Shown here: positions 38,459 to 47,611 of the stretch, one piece after another
How positions within the stretch are numbered: position 1 is the first letter of the stretch
Layout of the letters: each line of letters opens with the position of its first letter
From: Actinoplanes solisilvae
Lineage (GTDB): Bacteria > Actinomycetota > Actinomycetes > Mycobacteriales > Micromonosporaceae
NCBI RefSeq assembly: GCF_003999975.1
Contig: NZ_RJAC01000003.1
Location: forward strand, 248,001-312,000
Direction of reading: 5' to 3'
DNA length: 64,000 nt
Notes under the pieces: model-generated
Database searches by the model: none
Told to the model about the DNA's origin: nothing
The model's input: the letters and a program-made list of their open reading frames with translations, nothing else
Made by a program: the position numbers and the translations under genes

Positions 38459-40759
38459 ATGCAGGTGCGCAAACGCAACGGCGATCTGGAGACGGTCGAC
38501 GTCAACAAGATCGTCAAGGCGGTCGAGCGGTGGGTGGCCGATCTCCGCGAGATCGACCCGCTGCGGGTGGCGACCAAGACGATCAGCGGTCTGTACGACG
38601 GTGCGACCACGGCTGAGCTGGACAAGCTCTCGATCCAGACGGCGGCCGAGCTCATCGGCGAGGAACCGCAGTACTCGAGGCTGGCCGCCCGGCTCCTGGC
38701 CACGTACGTGGACAAGGAGGTTCGGCTGCAGGGGGTGGCGAGCTTCTCGCAGTCGATCCGCTACGCGCACCAGCAGGGTCTGATCGGCGATGAGACGGCC
38801 GAGTTCGTGGCCCGCAACGCCCGCAAGCTCGACGACGCGATCGACGTCGACGGTGACCTGCGTTTCGAATACTTCGGGCTCCGTACGGTGGCCGACCGCT
38901 ATCTGCTGCGCCACCCGCAGACCCGCGAGGTCGTCGAGACCCCGCAGTACTGGCTGCTGCGCGTCGCGTGCGGGTTGTCGCAGACCCCGGCCGAGGCGAT
39001 CGGCTTCTACCGGCTGATGTCGTCGCTGGCCTATCTGCCCAGCTCACCGACGCTGTTCAACTCGGGCACCCGGCACACGCAGATGTCGTCGTGCTTCCTG
39101 GTCGACTCGCCCAAGGACGAGCTCGACTCGATCTACGAGCGTTACCACCAGGTCGCGAAGCTGTCGAAGTTCTCGGGCGGCATTGGCATCGCGTGGTCCC
39201 GGGTGCGTGGCCGTAACGCGCTGATCCGCGGCACGAACGGTAAGTCGAACGGCATCGTCCCGTTCCTGAAGACGCTCGACGCGGGTGTGGCGGCGGTCAA
39301 CCAGGGCGGGCGGCGCAAGGGCGCGGCCTGCGTCTACCTGGAGCCGTGGCACCCGGACGTCGAGGAGTTCCTCGAGCTGCGCGACAACACCGGCGAGGAC
39401 TCGCGGCGTACGCATAATTTGAACCTGGCCAACTGGATCCCGGACGAGTTCATGCGCCGGGTCGAGGCGGACGAGGAATGGTCTCTCATCGACCCGTCCG
39501 ACGCGCCTGAGCTGCCCGATCTGTTCGGCGCCGAGTTCGACGAAGCCTACAAGGCGGCCGAGAAGAAGGCCGTCAAGAAGGTCAAGGCCCGCGATCTGTA
39601 CGGCCGGATGATGCGCACGCTCGCCCAGACCGGCAACGGGTGGATGACGTTCAAGGACCGCTCGAACGCGCTGTCCAACCAGACCGGCGTGCCCGGCAAC
39701 ACGATCCACCTGTCGAACCTGTGCACCGAGATCCTCGAGGTGAACAGCGACGACGAGACGGCCGTCTGCAACCTGGGCTCGATCAACCTCGGCGCTCACA
39801 CCACGGCCGAGGGTGGCGTCGACTGGGAGAAGCTGCGCGCGACGGTACGTACGGCGGTGGTCTTCCTCGACCGGGTCATCGACATCAACTACTACCCGTC
39901 CGACCAGGCGGCGAGGTCGAACCCGCGCTGGCGTCCGGTCGGTCTCGGGCTGATGGGGCTGCAGGACGCGTTCTTCACGCTGCGGCTGCCGTTCGACTCC
40001 GACGCCGCCCGCGAGCTGTCCACCCGCGTACAGGAAGAGATCTTCCTGACCGCCCTCGAATCGTCCGTCGGGCTGGCCGAGCAGTTCGGCGCTCACCCGG
40101 CGTACGCCGAGACGCGCGCGGCGAACGGCGACCTGCATCCCGAACTGTGGGGGGCCGACCTGGGCCAGCCGGAACGCTGGACGGCCCTCAAGGAGAGGAT
40201 CGCCGAGCACGGGCTGCGGAACTCGCTGCTGATCGCGATCGCTCCGACCGCGACGATCGCGTCCATCGCCGGCTGCTACGAGTGCATCGAGCCGCAGGTC
40301 TCGAACCTCTTCAAGCGCGAGACCATGTCGGGCGAGTTCCTGCAGATCAACACCTATCTCGTACGGGAGTTGAAGGCTCGCGGCCTGTGGACCGGCCCGG
40401 TGCGCGAGCAGATCAAGCGGGCCGAGGGTTCCGTGCAGGGCCTCGCCGAGTTGCCCGCCGACGTCCGCGAGCTGTTCCGCACCGCCTGGGAACTCCCGCA
40501 GAAGGCCCTGATCGAGCTGGCCGCCGCGCGGGCCCCCTACATCGACCAGTCGCAGTCGCTGAACCTGTTCCTGAGCGCGCCGACGATCGGCAAGCTCTCC
40601 TCGATGTACCTCTACGCCTGGAAGGCCGGGCTGAAGACGTCGTACTACCTGCGCTCGCGTCCGGCGACGCGCATCCAGCAGGCCACTGTCTCGATCGCCC
40701 CGGTCGAGGCCGTCGCCTGCTCCTTGGAAAACCCCGAAAGTTGTGAGGCGTGCCAGTGA
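38459..40759 (+). CDS. nrdA: Class Ia-type ribonucleotide reductase large subunit
   Basis: 766 residues from the ATG at 38459, five bases after GAGGGGG. An ATP-cone occupies residues ~1-90 (VRKRNGDLETVDVNKIVKAV). The barrel has the redox Cys in MSSCFLVDS, the thiyl-radical Cys in SNLCTEILE and the partner Cys in AVCNLGSINL. The C-terminus ends ESCEACQ, a C-x-x-C for thioredoxin reduction. It makes dNDPs from NDPs under control of the upstream B12 riboswitch. The stop overlaps nrdB. Confidence 0.96.
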   Translation: MQVRKRNGDLETVDVNKIVKAVERWVADLREIDPLRVATKTISGLYDGATTAELDKLSIQTAAELIGEEPQYSRLAARLLATYVDKEVRLQGVASFSQSIRYAHQQGLIGDETAEFVARNARKLDDAIDVDGDLRFEYFGLRTVADRYLLRHPQTREVVETPQYWLLRVACGLSQTPAEAIGFYRLMSSLAYLPSSPTLFNSGTRHTQMSSCFLVDSPKDELDSIYERYHQVAKLSKFSGGIGIAWSRVRGRNALIRGTNGKSNGIVPFLKTLDAGVAAVNQGGRRKGAACVYLEPWHPDVEEFLELRDNTGEDSRRTHNLNLANWIPDEFMRRVEADEEWSLIDPSDAPELPDLFGAEFDEAYKAAEKKAVKKVKARDLYGRMMRTLAQTGNGWMTFKDRSNALSNQTGVPGNTIHLSNLCTEILEVNSDDETAVCNLGSINLGAHTTAEGGVDWEKLRATVRTAVVFLDRVIDINYYPSDQAARSNPRWRPVGLGLMGLQDAFFTLRLPFDSDAARELSTRVQEEIFLTALESSVGLAEQFGAHPAYAETRAANGDLHPELWGADLGQPERWTALKERIAEHGLRNSLLIAIAPTATIASIAGCYECIEPQVSNLFKRETMSGEFLQINTYLVRELKARGLWTGPVREQIKRAEGSVQGLAELPADVRELFRTAWELPQKALIELAAARAPYIDQSQSLNLFLSAPTIGKLSSMYLYAWKAGLKTSYYLRSRPATRIQQATVSIAPVEAVACSLENPESCEACQ

Positions 40760-41772
40760 CCACCCCGTCCACTCAAATGCTGCTCGACCCCGGCATGGAT
40801 CTGACGCTGCGCCCGATGCGCTACCCGCAGTTCTTCGACCGGTTCAAGGACGCCATCAAGAACACCTGGACGGTCGAGGAGGTGGACCTGCACTCCGACC
40901 TCGCCGACCTGGCCAAGTTGTCGCCGGCCGAGCAGCACCTGGTGTCGCGGCTGGTCGCGTTCTTCGCCACCGGCGACACGATCGTGTCCAACAACCTGGT
41001 GCTCAACCTCTATCAGCACGTCAACTCGCCCGAGGGCCGGCTGTATCTGTCGCGCCAGCTGTTCGAGGAGGCCGTGCACGTCCAGTTCTATCTGAACCTG
41101 CTCGACACCTATGTGCCCGACGCGGACGATCGCGCGGCGGCCTTCTCCGCGGTCGACAACATTCCGTCGATCGCGCGCAAGGCCGAGTTCTGCTTCAAGT
41201 GGATCGACTCGATCTATTCGCTGCGGACGCTCTCCTCGAAGGCGGACCGGCGGGCGTTCCTGCTCAACGTGATTTGCTTCGCGGCGTGCATCGAGGGCCT
41301 GTTCTTCTACGGCGCTTTCGCGTACGTGTACTTCCTGCGTTCGCGTGGCGTGCTGCACGGGCTGGCCAGCGGGACCAACTGGGTGTTCCGCGACGAGTCG
41401 ATGCACATGGCGTTCGCGTTCGACGTCGTCGACACCGTACGCAAGGAGGAACCGGACCTGTTCGACGCCGAGATGGAGCAGCAGGTGCGCGACATGCTCT
41501 CCGAGGCTGTCGAGTGCGAGGTTCAGTTCGCCGCCGACCTGCTCGAACAGGGCGTCTCGGGCATGTCCCTGGCCGACATGCGCGAGTATTTGCAGCACGT
41601 GGCCGACCGCCGCCTGCAGGTCCTCGGCATCGAGCCGATCTATCACTCGAAGAACCCGTTCGCCTTCATGGAGCTGCAGGACGTGCAGGAGCTCTCGAAC
41701 TTCTTCGAGCGCCGCGTCTCGGCCTACCAGGTCGGCGTCACCGGAAGCGTCAGCTTCGACGACGACTTCTGA
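40756..41772 (+). CDS. nrdB: Ribonucleotide reductase beta subunit
   Basis: 338 residues from the GTG at 40756 (GTGA overlap with nrdA), with GAGG seven bases upstream. The diiron/radical site is seen as Asp74 (GDTIVSNN) and Glu105-x-x-His108-x-x-x-Tyr112 (EAVHVQFY), so the tyrosyl radical position is kept. A further Glu-x-x-His follows in the second half (DESMHMAFAF). The regulator gene nrdS found after nrdAB in Streptomyces is not here. Confidence 0.95.
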   Translation: MTTPSTQMLLDPGMDLTLRPMRYPQFFDRFKDAIKNTWTVEEVDLHSDLADLAKLSPAEQHLVSRLVAFFATGDTIVSNNLVLNLYQHVNSPEGRLYLSRQLFEEAVHVQFYLNLLDTYVPDADDRAAAFSAVDNIPSIARKAEFCFKWIDSIYSLRTLSSKADRRAFLLNVICFAACIEGLFFYGAFAYVYFLRSRGVLHGLASGTNWVFRDESMHMAFAFDVVDTVRKEEPDLFDAEMEQQVRDMLSEAVECEVQFAADLLEQGVSGMSLADMREYLQHVADRRLQVLGIEPIYHSKNPFAFMELQDVQELSNFFERRVSAYQVGVTGSVSFDDDF

Positions 41773-41822
41773 TCAGTCGGGCCTTGTTGCAGATCTTTTG
41801 CAATTGCCTGACCATGGGCTCA

Positions 41823-41865
41823 GAGGGCGCCCCGATCGCGATGATCCAGCAAGCGGGGCGCCCTC
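41823..41865. terminator. 12-bp perfect hairpin after nrdB
   Basis: GAGGGCGCCCCG (41823-41834) pairs exactly with 41854-41865 across a 19-base loop. It lies between nrdB and the convergent PepSY-TM remnant, so it probably serves both directions. No U-tract. Confidence 0.6.
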
Positions 41866-41869
41866 AAGT

Positions 41870-42311
41870 TCACCTTCCGGCCGGTGCGGGGGAGACCGGG
41901 ATGTCCTTGCCGCGCCGCCTGCGGCGGACGGCGTCGACGGTGAGGTCTGCGAGCAGGAACGCGGCGAGGGGGATGCCGAACAGCGGCAGGAACCAGCTCA
42001 CCGCCAGCACCACGGGAACGCCGGCGACGACCGCCCACGCGGGCAGCTGCTGCCAGGCGCCGGGGCCGACCGGCGGGGCGCCGACCGGGGCACGACGGTC
42101 GACGCGGGTCGGGCGGCGCTGCCACCACATGCGGTAGCCCCACGAAGACGTACGCGAGGCCGGTCAACGCCGCAACCAGCAGGAACGGGGCGACGAGAAT
42201 GCCCGCGTAGAAATGCATTCTCAGCAGCAGCGGGCCGAAGCTCTTCGCGGACCGGTTCGCTCGTTCACCAGTGACCGGTGGGGCCTCGGTGGGCGGCGCG
42301 ACAGCAAACAT
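41870..42311 (-). pseudogene. Internally deleted PepSY-TM membrane protein
   Basis: From 42311 the reverse strand reads MFAVAPPTEAPPVTG, then LLLRMHFYAGILVAPFLLVA and TGLAYVFVG, the normal N-terminus and first helix of iron-associated PepSY-TM proteins. Near 42140 the frame changes to a second piece, SSWGYRMWWQRRPT through FLPLFGIPLAAFLLADL, which is the normal C-terminus. The PepSY domains and central helices are lost and the junction is out of frame, so no functional protein can result. The start is divergent from pdxY. Confidence 0.75.
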
Positions 42312-42413
42312 AAAATTCCTCGCTTCGAAGACGCGGACGGCGGCGACGGCTGAGACGGCGTGAACGCTCTATCGGTCGCCGGACCGGCCGCTTTAGTTCC
42401 CGGAGGAGGTCTT

Positions 42414-42425
42414 TAGGCTGGGGGT
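42414..42425 (+). promoter_or_regulatory. Probable leaderless -10 of pdxY
   Basis: TAGGCT (42414-42419) is six bases before the ATG at 42426, the spacing typical of leaderless actinobacterial transcripts. The nearest purine-rich site (GGAGGAGG) is too far upstream to be a ribosome binding site. No clear -35 (CTTTAG at 17 bases). Confidence 0.4.
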
Positions 42426-43277
42426 ATGAAGGTGTTGTCCATCCAGTCGGCGGTCGCCTACGGCCACGTCGGCAATTCCGCGGCCGTGTTCCCCATGCAG
42501 CGCCTCGGTGTCGAGGTCGTGCCGGTTCCCACCGTGAACTTCTCCAACCACACGGGGTACGGCGCCTGGCGCGGGCCGCTGCTGCCACCGTCCGACGTCG
42601 CCGAGATTCTGCTCGGGGTGGAGGAGCGTGGGGTGTTCCCGAAGATCGACGCCGTGCTCTCCGGCTATCAGGGCGGCGTCGGCATCGGTGACGTCATCAT
42701 CGACGCCGTACGCCGTGTCAAGGCCGCGAACCCGTCGGTGGTCTACGCGTGCGACCCGGTCATGGGCAACGCCAAGTCCGGCTGCTTCGTCGCACCCGAG
42801 ATCCCCGTGCTGCTGCGCGACCGGGTCGTGCCGGTGGCCGACATCATCACCCCGAACCAGTTCGAGCTGGGCTTCCTGACCGGCACCGAGCCGGCGAGCA
42901 TCGAGTCGACCCTCGTCTCGGCCGACCTCGCTCGTGACATGGGCCCGTCGACCGTGCTGGTCACGAGCGTCGAGCGCCCCGACCGCGAGGAGGGCACGAT
43001 CGAGATGCTGGTCGTCGACGACGCCGGCGCCTGGATCGTGACCACCCCGCATCTGCCGTTCAAGGCCAACGGTTCCGGTGACGTCACAGCGGCCCTGTTC
43101 ACGGCCCACTACGTCGCCACCGGAAACGCCGCGCTGGCCCTGGAGCGTACGGCCTCCAGCGTCTTCGACCTGATCGAGACGACCTACCGTTCCGGCGAGC
43201 GCGAGCTTCAGCTGATCGAGGCTCAGGACTTCTACGCCACGCCGCGCATGCAGTTCAGCGCCAAGCAGGTGCGCTGA
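42426..43277 (+). CDS. pdxY: Pyridoxal kinase
   Basis: 283 residues of the ribokinase superfamily. Motifs include SIQSAVAYGHVGNSAAVFPM (substrate site), GYQGGVGIG, CDPVMGN, TPNQFEL and NGSGDVTAALF with the catalytic Asp. It phosphorylates pyridoxal in the B6 salvage pathway. Single gene; it ends exactly one base before the end of a convergent gene, so the two stops abut. Confidence 0.94.
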   Translation: MKVLSIQSAVAYGHVGNSAAVFPMQRLGVEVVPVPTVNFSNHTGYGAWRGPLLPPSDVAEILLGVEERGVFPKIDAVLSGYQGGVGIGDVIIDAVRRVKAANPSVVYACDPVMGNAKSGCFVAPEIPVLLRDRVVPVADIITPNQFELGFLTGTEPASIESTLVSADLARDMGPSTVLVTSVERPDREEGTIEMLVVDDAGAWIVTTPHLPFKANGSGDVTAALFTAHYVATGNAALALERTASSVFDLIETTYRSGERELQLIEAQDFYATPRMQFSAKQVR

Positions 43278-46274
43278 CTACCCTCCGGTGACGTTCAGCT
43301 CGGTGAGCTCGGCGTCCCCGGAGCGCCAGCCGGGCACGACGACCGCGACATAGCGAGCGGTCACCGTCCCGGCGATCGGTGCGTACGCCACCCCGTCCAT
43401 GGACGCCTCGACAACCGCTGACCGGCGGCGGCCGCGGGTCCAGGTCAGCTCGACGGCGGCGACGGTGCGCGCCGCGCCCAGATCGACGACCATCCGGCCG
43501 TCCGGGCCGGGGCGCCACGACGTACGCGGGTCGCCGTCCACGGCGCGGCCGGGCTCGCCCATGCCGGTGGGCAGCGGCGACGTCGGGAACGTGACGCGGC
43601 CCCGGGCCAGGTCGGCCGTGGGCGTGACCGGGCCGTCGACCGGCACGCTGTACGTGCGGCTGCGCCCGGCGGGCACGCGTGTGCGGACCGACCAGCGGCC
43701 CGCGGCCAGCCGCACGGCGACGGCTTTCCCGGCCGGCGCCGTGACCGTGACGTGGTGCGAGTCGGCGACGGTGAACCGGGTGCCCGCGGGCGCGCGGCCC
43801 GTCACCGTGAACCGGGGCGGCTCGACCGCTCCGGCGCCGGCCGCGACCGAGACGGTCAGGTCGAGGCCGCCGTCGGCGCGGGCCATGGACTCGCCACGGT
43901 AGAGCCGTTGGCTGTTCGTCAGGATCAGAACCGCGCCGGTCACCGCGGTCGGTGACAGGTTGAGCAGGCTCAGACAGCCGTCGGCGTCGCTCACCCGCAG
44001 GGTTTCCGGCCCGCCGACCGGCAGCCGTCGAGCCGCCGCGGCGGCCAGATCGGTGCCGTCGCCGGGATAACCCTCGACCAACGTGGCGGGCGGCACCGAG
44101 ACACGTGCCGACGCGGCGGTGATCGGCCCGGTCGCCCCGTGCGCGACCAGCCCGAACCGGCCGTCGACGTCGGCCCACGCGCCCAGCTCGGCGGTGGCGG
44201 GTGCGGCGGCCGCGTCCGTCCACGTGAGGCCGTCGGCTGAGGTCTGCACGAGGTAGGACGCGGCGTACGCGGCCTCCCAGCGCAGCCGCACCCCGGTCAC
44301 GTCGGCGACCGCACCCAGGTCGACGGCGAGCCAGCTGTCGGTCCGTCCGCGCTCGGCCCGCGCCACCGCCCACCGGGTTGTGTCGTTGCCGTCGACTGCG
44401 TTCGCGGCCGGGTAGGCGGGGTCGGCCGACGACACGTTGACCGTCTTGCCGCGGGCCAGATCGGTGCCGGTGGCGTCGAGCGCCTCGAACGCGAACAGCG
44501 AGTATCCGTACTGGCCGGAGGGAACGCGACCGAGGAACCGGACGTGGCGCGCCGCGCGCGGGGAGTCGAACGTGATCTCGTCGAGGCCGCCGTCGCCGAG
44601 CCCGGCCACGGGTGTCACCGAGCCGTCCTTGCCGGTGAAGCTGCGGCTGCCGTCGAGACCGGGTACGCCCGGCATGGTCAGGTTGAACAGGGACAGCTCG
44701 GCCGGGCCGGGTCCGGCGTAGACGACGGTGCCGGTCGGCAGGGTGGCGTAGCCCGCGAAGCCGGCCGGGGTCCGCAGCACAGTGGCGGTGGCGTCGACGC
44801 CGTCGCGAGCGGCGCTGTAGGCGGCGGACCACCGTTGCAGCGGCGCGCCGGCGTTGGCGGGCAGGAACGCGGGCGCCCGGGTGTCGATCAGCCAGTTGTC
44901 GTGACCGGGCTGCCACAGGAACCGTACGAAGCCGGGCTTGGACACGGCGGCGGCGAAACCGGCCGTGGTCTGATGAGCGGACATCCCGACTGTCGCACCG
45001 AAGTCACGCGTTCCCGCGGCGGCCGCGAAGAACTTGTCGCTGGAGACGGGCCGCACGGGCTTGCGGCGCAGGCGATGGAACAGATAGGCGATGGCCAGTT
45101 CGGCGCGCGCCTCCGGCTCGTACTTCTCCTCGCCGCTGAACTTCGTCAGCCGATACTCGGGCGCATATCGCAGATAGGGCATCAGCCGCGCGGCCAGGTC
45201 GGCCTCGGCCCGGGCGGCGTGGGCGTCCCCCTGCACCTGCGCGAGGAACGCCAGCGGCAGCACGTCACGCCCGTAGAGGTGATAGCGGTCGGCGACCATC
45301 GGCATCACCGGCTCGCCCGCGTCGCTGGCCAGCAGGCGCAGTGTCGCCCACAGCTCGCGGCCGTTCGGCTGGCGGGTCAGCACCTGCGGCAGCGGCCGGC
45401 CGGCGACGAGGAAGTGCACGGCCGCCCGCCCGGCGGTGCGCCACAGCTCGGCCTGATAGTGCGGGTTGACCGACTCGTGGTTCTCCACCACGAACGAGTC
45501 GTGCAGATTGTGGGCGACGTTCCACTCGCTGACCGGGCGGCCGTCGACGATCGCCGGGTTGGCCCGGTCGGCCGCGGGCAGTCCGCTCGCGTTGGCGGCC
45601 CAGAACACGAACCGCTCCCGCCACCGCTGCGCCTCGGCGTCCCCGGGCGGCGCCCAGGCCAGCCCCGGAGCGATGGCCTGCGCGTAGACGCCCATCTCCT
45701 CGAGCTTGGTGTCGCCTCGATAGCCGCCGGTGCTGCCGTTGGGCGTCCAGCCGCCGCTGAGCGGATCGTTGCCGGTTCCCAGCCCATAGGCGTACGCGGC
45801 CTGGCCGCGCGCGATGGCGTCGATGTTCGCCCGGGTGGCTTCGTCCAGGTCGGACCAGAGCAGTCGCGCGGCGAGAACTACGTACAGTTCGAAAGTGGAG
45901 TCCCAGAACAGGGTGCGCCCCCACTCGGTGCCTCCGGCCAGCCGGTTCGTGGCGGCGAACCGCGTGATCGTGGCGAGGGTGCGCTGCCGCAGGGTATCCG
46001 CGCCGACGCCCGCGAGGTCGGCGTCGTACCCGTCGGTGGTCAGCAGAACCGCGTTGCCGAGCACGGCCGCGAACCGGAAGTCGGCCCGGCGGTAGGCCCC
46101 GATCGCCGGGTCCCACTGCTGCTCGACCCACCGGGTGTGCACGAGCAACAGTCGCCGGTATTCATCAGCGACCGGGTCTGTGTCGTGGTTGCCGGCCAGC
46201 GCGGGCAGGGGCGCGGCGATCGCACCCCCGGCGGCGGCTCCGGTCAGGGCGAGCAGTGTTCGACGGGAGATCAT
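43278..46274 (-). CDS. Tat-exported protein with discoidin domains
   Basis: 998 residues. The N-terminus MISRRTLLALTGAAAGGA with an Ala-x-Ala site near residue 27 is a Tat signal. Residues ~30-430 form an alpha-helical toroid-like region (EWGRTLFWDSTFELYVVLAA, VENHESVNPHYQ), as in heparinase-like or glycosidase folds, followed by a beta-sandwich. Two F5/8-type C (discoidin) domains are seen near residues 606-740 (LARGKTVNVSS) and 888-998 (LARGRVTFPTS). These bind sugars. A polysaccharide-degrading enzyme is likely but the family is not identified. It ends abutting pdxY. Confidence 0.8.
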   Translation of the reverse strand: MISRRTLLALTGAAAGGAIAAPLPALAGNHDTDPVADEYRRLLLVHTRWVEQQWDPAIGAYRRADFRFAAVLGNAVLLTTDGYDADLAGVGADTLRQRTLATITRFAATNRLAGGTEWGRTLFWDSTFELYVVLAARLLWSDLDEATRANIDAIARGQAAYAYGLGTGNDPLSGGWTPNGSTGGYRGDTKLEEMGVYAQAIAPGLAWAPPGDAEAQRWRERFVFWAANASGLPAADRANPAIVDGRPVSEWNVAHNLHDSFVVENHESVNPHYQAELWRTAGRAAVHFLVAGRPLPQVLTRQPNGRELWATLRLLASDAGEPVMPMVADRYHLYGRDVLPLAFLAQVQGDAHAARAEADLAARLMPYLRYAPEYRLTKFSGEEKYEPEARAELAIAYLFHRLRRKPVRPVSSDKFFAAAAGTRDFGATVGMSAHQTTAGFAAAVSKPGFVRFLWQPGHDNWLIDTRAPAFLPANAGAPLQRWSAAYSAARDGVDATATVLRTPAGFAGYATLPTGTVVYAGPGPAELSLFNLTMPGVPGLDGSRSFTGKDGSVTPVAGLGDGGLDEITFDSPRAARHVRFLGRVPSGQYGYSLFAFEALDATGTDLARGKTVNVSSADPAYPAANAVDGNDTTRWAVARAERGRTDSWLAVDLGAVADVTGVRLRWEAAYAASYLVQTSADGLTWTDAAAAPATAELGAWADVDGRFGLVAHGATGPITAASARVSVPPATLVEGYPGDGTDLAAAAARRLPVGGPETLRVSDADGCLSLLNLSPTAVTGAVLILTNSQRLYRGESMARADGGLDLTVSVAAGAGAVEPPRFTVTGRAPAGTRFTVADSHHVTVTAPAGKAVAVRLAAGRWSVRTRVPAGRSRTYSVPVDGPVTPTADLARGRVTFPTSPLPTGMGEPGRAVDGDPRTSWRPGPDGRMVVDLGAARTVAAVELTWTRGRRRSAVVEASMDGVAYAPIAGTVTARYVAVVVPGWRSGDAELTELNVTGG

Positions 46275-46345
46275 CTTCCCACCCTCGCCCCGCGGCCGCC
46301 TTCAAGTCAAGATCATCAATCGGGCCGTCACGAGCGGCCGGGAGA

Positions 46346-46543
46346 TCAGGTCCGTCGCAGATCGCGCCACGATTCGACCAGGATCCCGGCCCCGAACATC
46401 AGCATCAGAACGCAGGCACCGAACCGCCACCTCGTCGTTCCCGACGGAAAGAGCAGCACCGCTCCCACCACCATGGCAGCACCCGCGGCCAGACCGGCGG
46501 CGCCGCACAGCATCCTGAATCGACGGTGTCGCCTCCGGTCCAC
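46346..46543 (-). CDS. Small two-helix membrane protein
   Basis: About 65 residues from a GTG at 46543 (or 55 from an ATG at 46513); neither has a good ribosome binding site. Two hydrophobic segments, CGAAGLAAGAAMVVGAVLLF and ACVLMLMFGAGILVES, with a basic tail (WRDLRRT). Unknown function. The call rests on hydrophobic pattern and position. Confidence 0.5.
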   Translation of the reverse strand: MDRRRHRRFRMLCGAAGLAAGAAMVVGAVLLFPSGTTRWRFGACVLMLMFGAGILVESWRDLRRT

Positions 46544-46580
46544 GGCGGCATCGTAGCCGCGGCACGCCCAGTTCCGTGCC

Positions 46581-46611
46581 TTGCCTTCAAGTGGACTTGA
46601 AGTTCTAGGGT
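46581..46611 (+). promoter_or_regulatory. MerR-type promoter with perfect palindromic operator
   Basis: TTGCCT (46581-46586) and TAGGGT (46606-46611) are 19 bases apart, the over-long spacer typical of MerR-activated promoters. The spacer holds the perfect palindrome CTTCAAGTGGACTTGAAG (46585-46602). It faces the NmrA-like gene 50 bases downstream. No merR gene is in the window. Confidence 0.8.
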
Positions 46612-46660
46612 CGACGGTGACGCCCGCCTCGGGCGCCGATCGACGGCCGGGAGGCTCAAC

Positions 46661-47551
46661 GTGGCAGGCAAGTACACCGTGGCGGTGACCGGAGCGACCG
46701 GGCGAGTGGGTGGGCAGGTGGTCGCCCAGTTGACCGGCATCGAAGGCATCCAGGTGCGGGCCCTCGCCCGCGATCCGGCGGCCGCGTCGGCCACCCTGGG
46801 CCCGGCGGCGGAGGTGGCCGGCGCCGACCTCACCGAGCCGTCCACGCTGGCGGCCGCGGTGGACGGGGCCGACGCGGTCTTCCTCGTCTTCCCGTCGGTG
46901 ACCGCCGACGCGGCGGCGCGGGATGTGGTCGCGGAATTGACGGGTTCCGGTCGGCGGGTCGTCTACCTGTCCGCCCATGGCGTCCCGGACGAGCCGGACC
47001 ACCGGGCCGAACCCGGCGGAGGCATCCTGGGATCGCATGCCCATCTCGAGGGGCTGATCGCGGCCTCGGCCGCCGAATACACGTTCCTGCGGGCGAGTGG
47101 CTTCGCCGCCAACACGTTGGCCTGGGCTCCGCAGATCCAGCACTCCGACGTCGTGCGCTGGTTCGTGCCCGACGCCCGGCGAGCCCTGGTGCACGAGGCC
47201 GATCTCGCTGCGGTCGGCGTGCTCGCGCTGACCCAACCGGGACACGACCGCAAGGCGTACCACCTGACCGGGCCGGAACAGCTCACCCAGGTCGCGCAGC
47301 TCGCCGCCATCGGGGACGCGCTCGGTCGATCGTTGCGGTGGGAATCCGTCGACTCGGCCGCCGAACTGTTTCCCGGCATGCCGGCCACGGTCGCCGAGTC
47401 CATCGTGGCCGGCCACGCCGCCATGGTGACCCACCCGGAACCGGTCACCGACACCGTGGCTCGGCTGACCGGCCGGCCCGCGCGATCGTTCGCCCAGTGG
47501 GCCCACGACCACACCGGCGACTTCACCACCGCGCCGCCCCGGCCGGCCTGA
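46661..47551 (+). CDS. NmrA-like NAD(P)-binding oxidoreductase
   Basis: 296 residues with a GTG start six bases after GGGAGG. The Rossmann motif VTGATGRVGGQVV at residues ~9-21 and YLSAHGVPDE fit the atypical SDR/NmrA group (quinone reductase-like). Cytosolic. Preceded by the MerR-type promoter, so expression should respond to a redox or xenobiotic signal sensed by an unlinked MerR protein. In other actinobacteria such SDR genes often sit next to their MerR regulator. Confidence 0.9.
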   Translation: MAGKYTVAVTGATGRVGGQVVAQLTGIEGIQVRALARDPAAASATLGPAAEVAGADLTEPSTLAAAVDGADAVFLVFPSVTADAAARDVVAELTGSGRRVVYLSAHGVPDEPDHRAEPGGGILGSHAHLEGLIAASAAEYTFLRASGFAANTLAWAPQIQHSDVVRWFVPDARRALVHEADLAAVGVLALTQPGHDRKAYHLTGPEQLTQVAQLAAIGDALGRSLRWESVDSAAELFPGMPATVAESIVAGHAAMVTHPEPVTDTVARLTGRPARSFAQWAHDHTGDFTTAPPRPA

Positions 47552-47575
47552 ACCCAGCCCGCCTCGACCCCGGTC

Positions 47576-47603
47576 CCGCCCCGGCGCCGACGCGCCGGGG
47601 CGG
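47576..47603. terminator. Bidirectional GC hairpin between convergent genes
   Basis: An 11-bp perfect stem (47576-47586 with 47593-47603) and 6-base loop lie in the 60-base gap between the NmrA-like gene and the convergent sugar dehydrogenase. Confidence 0.55.
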
Positions 47604-47611
47604 ATCCCCGG

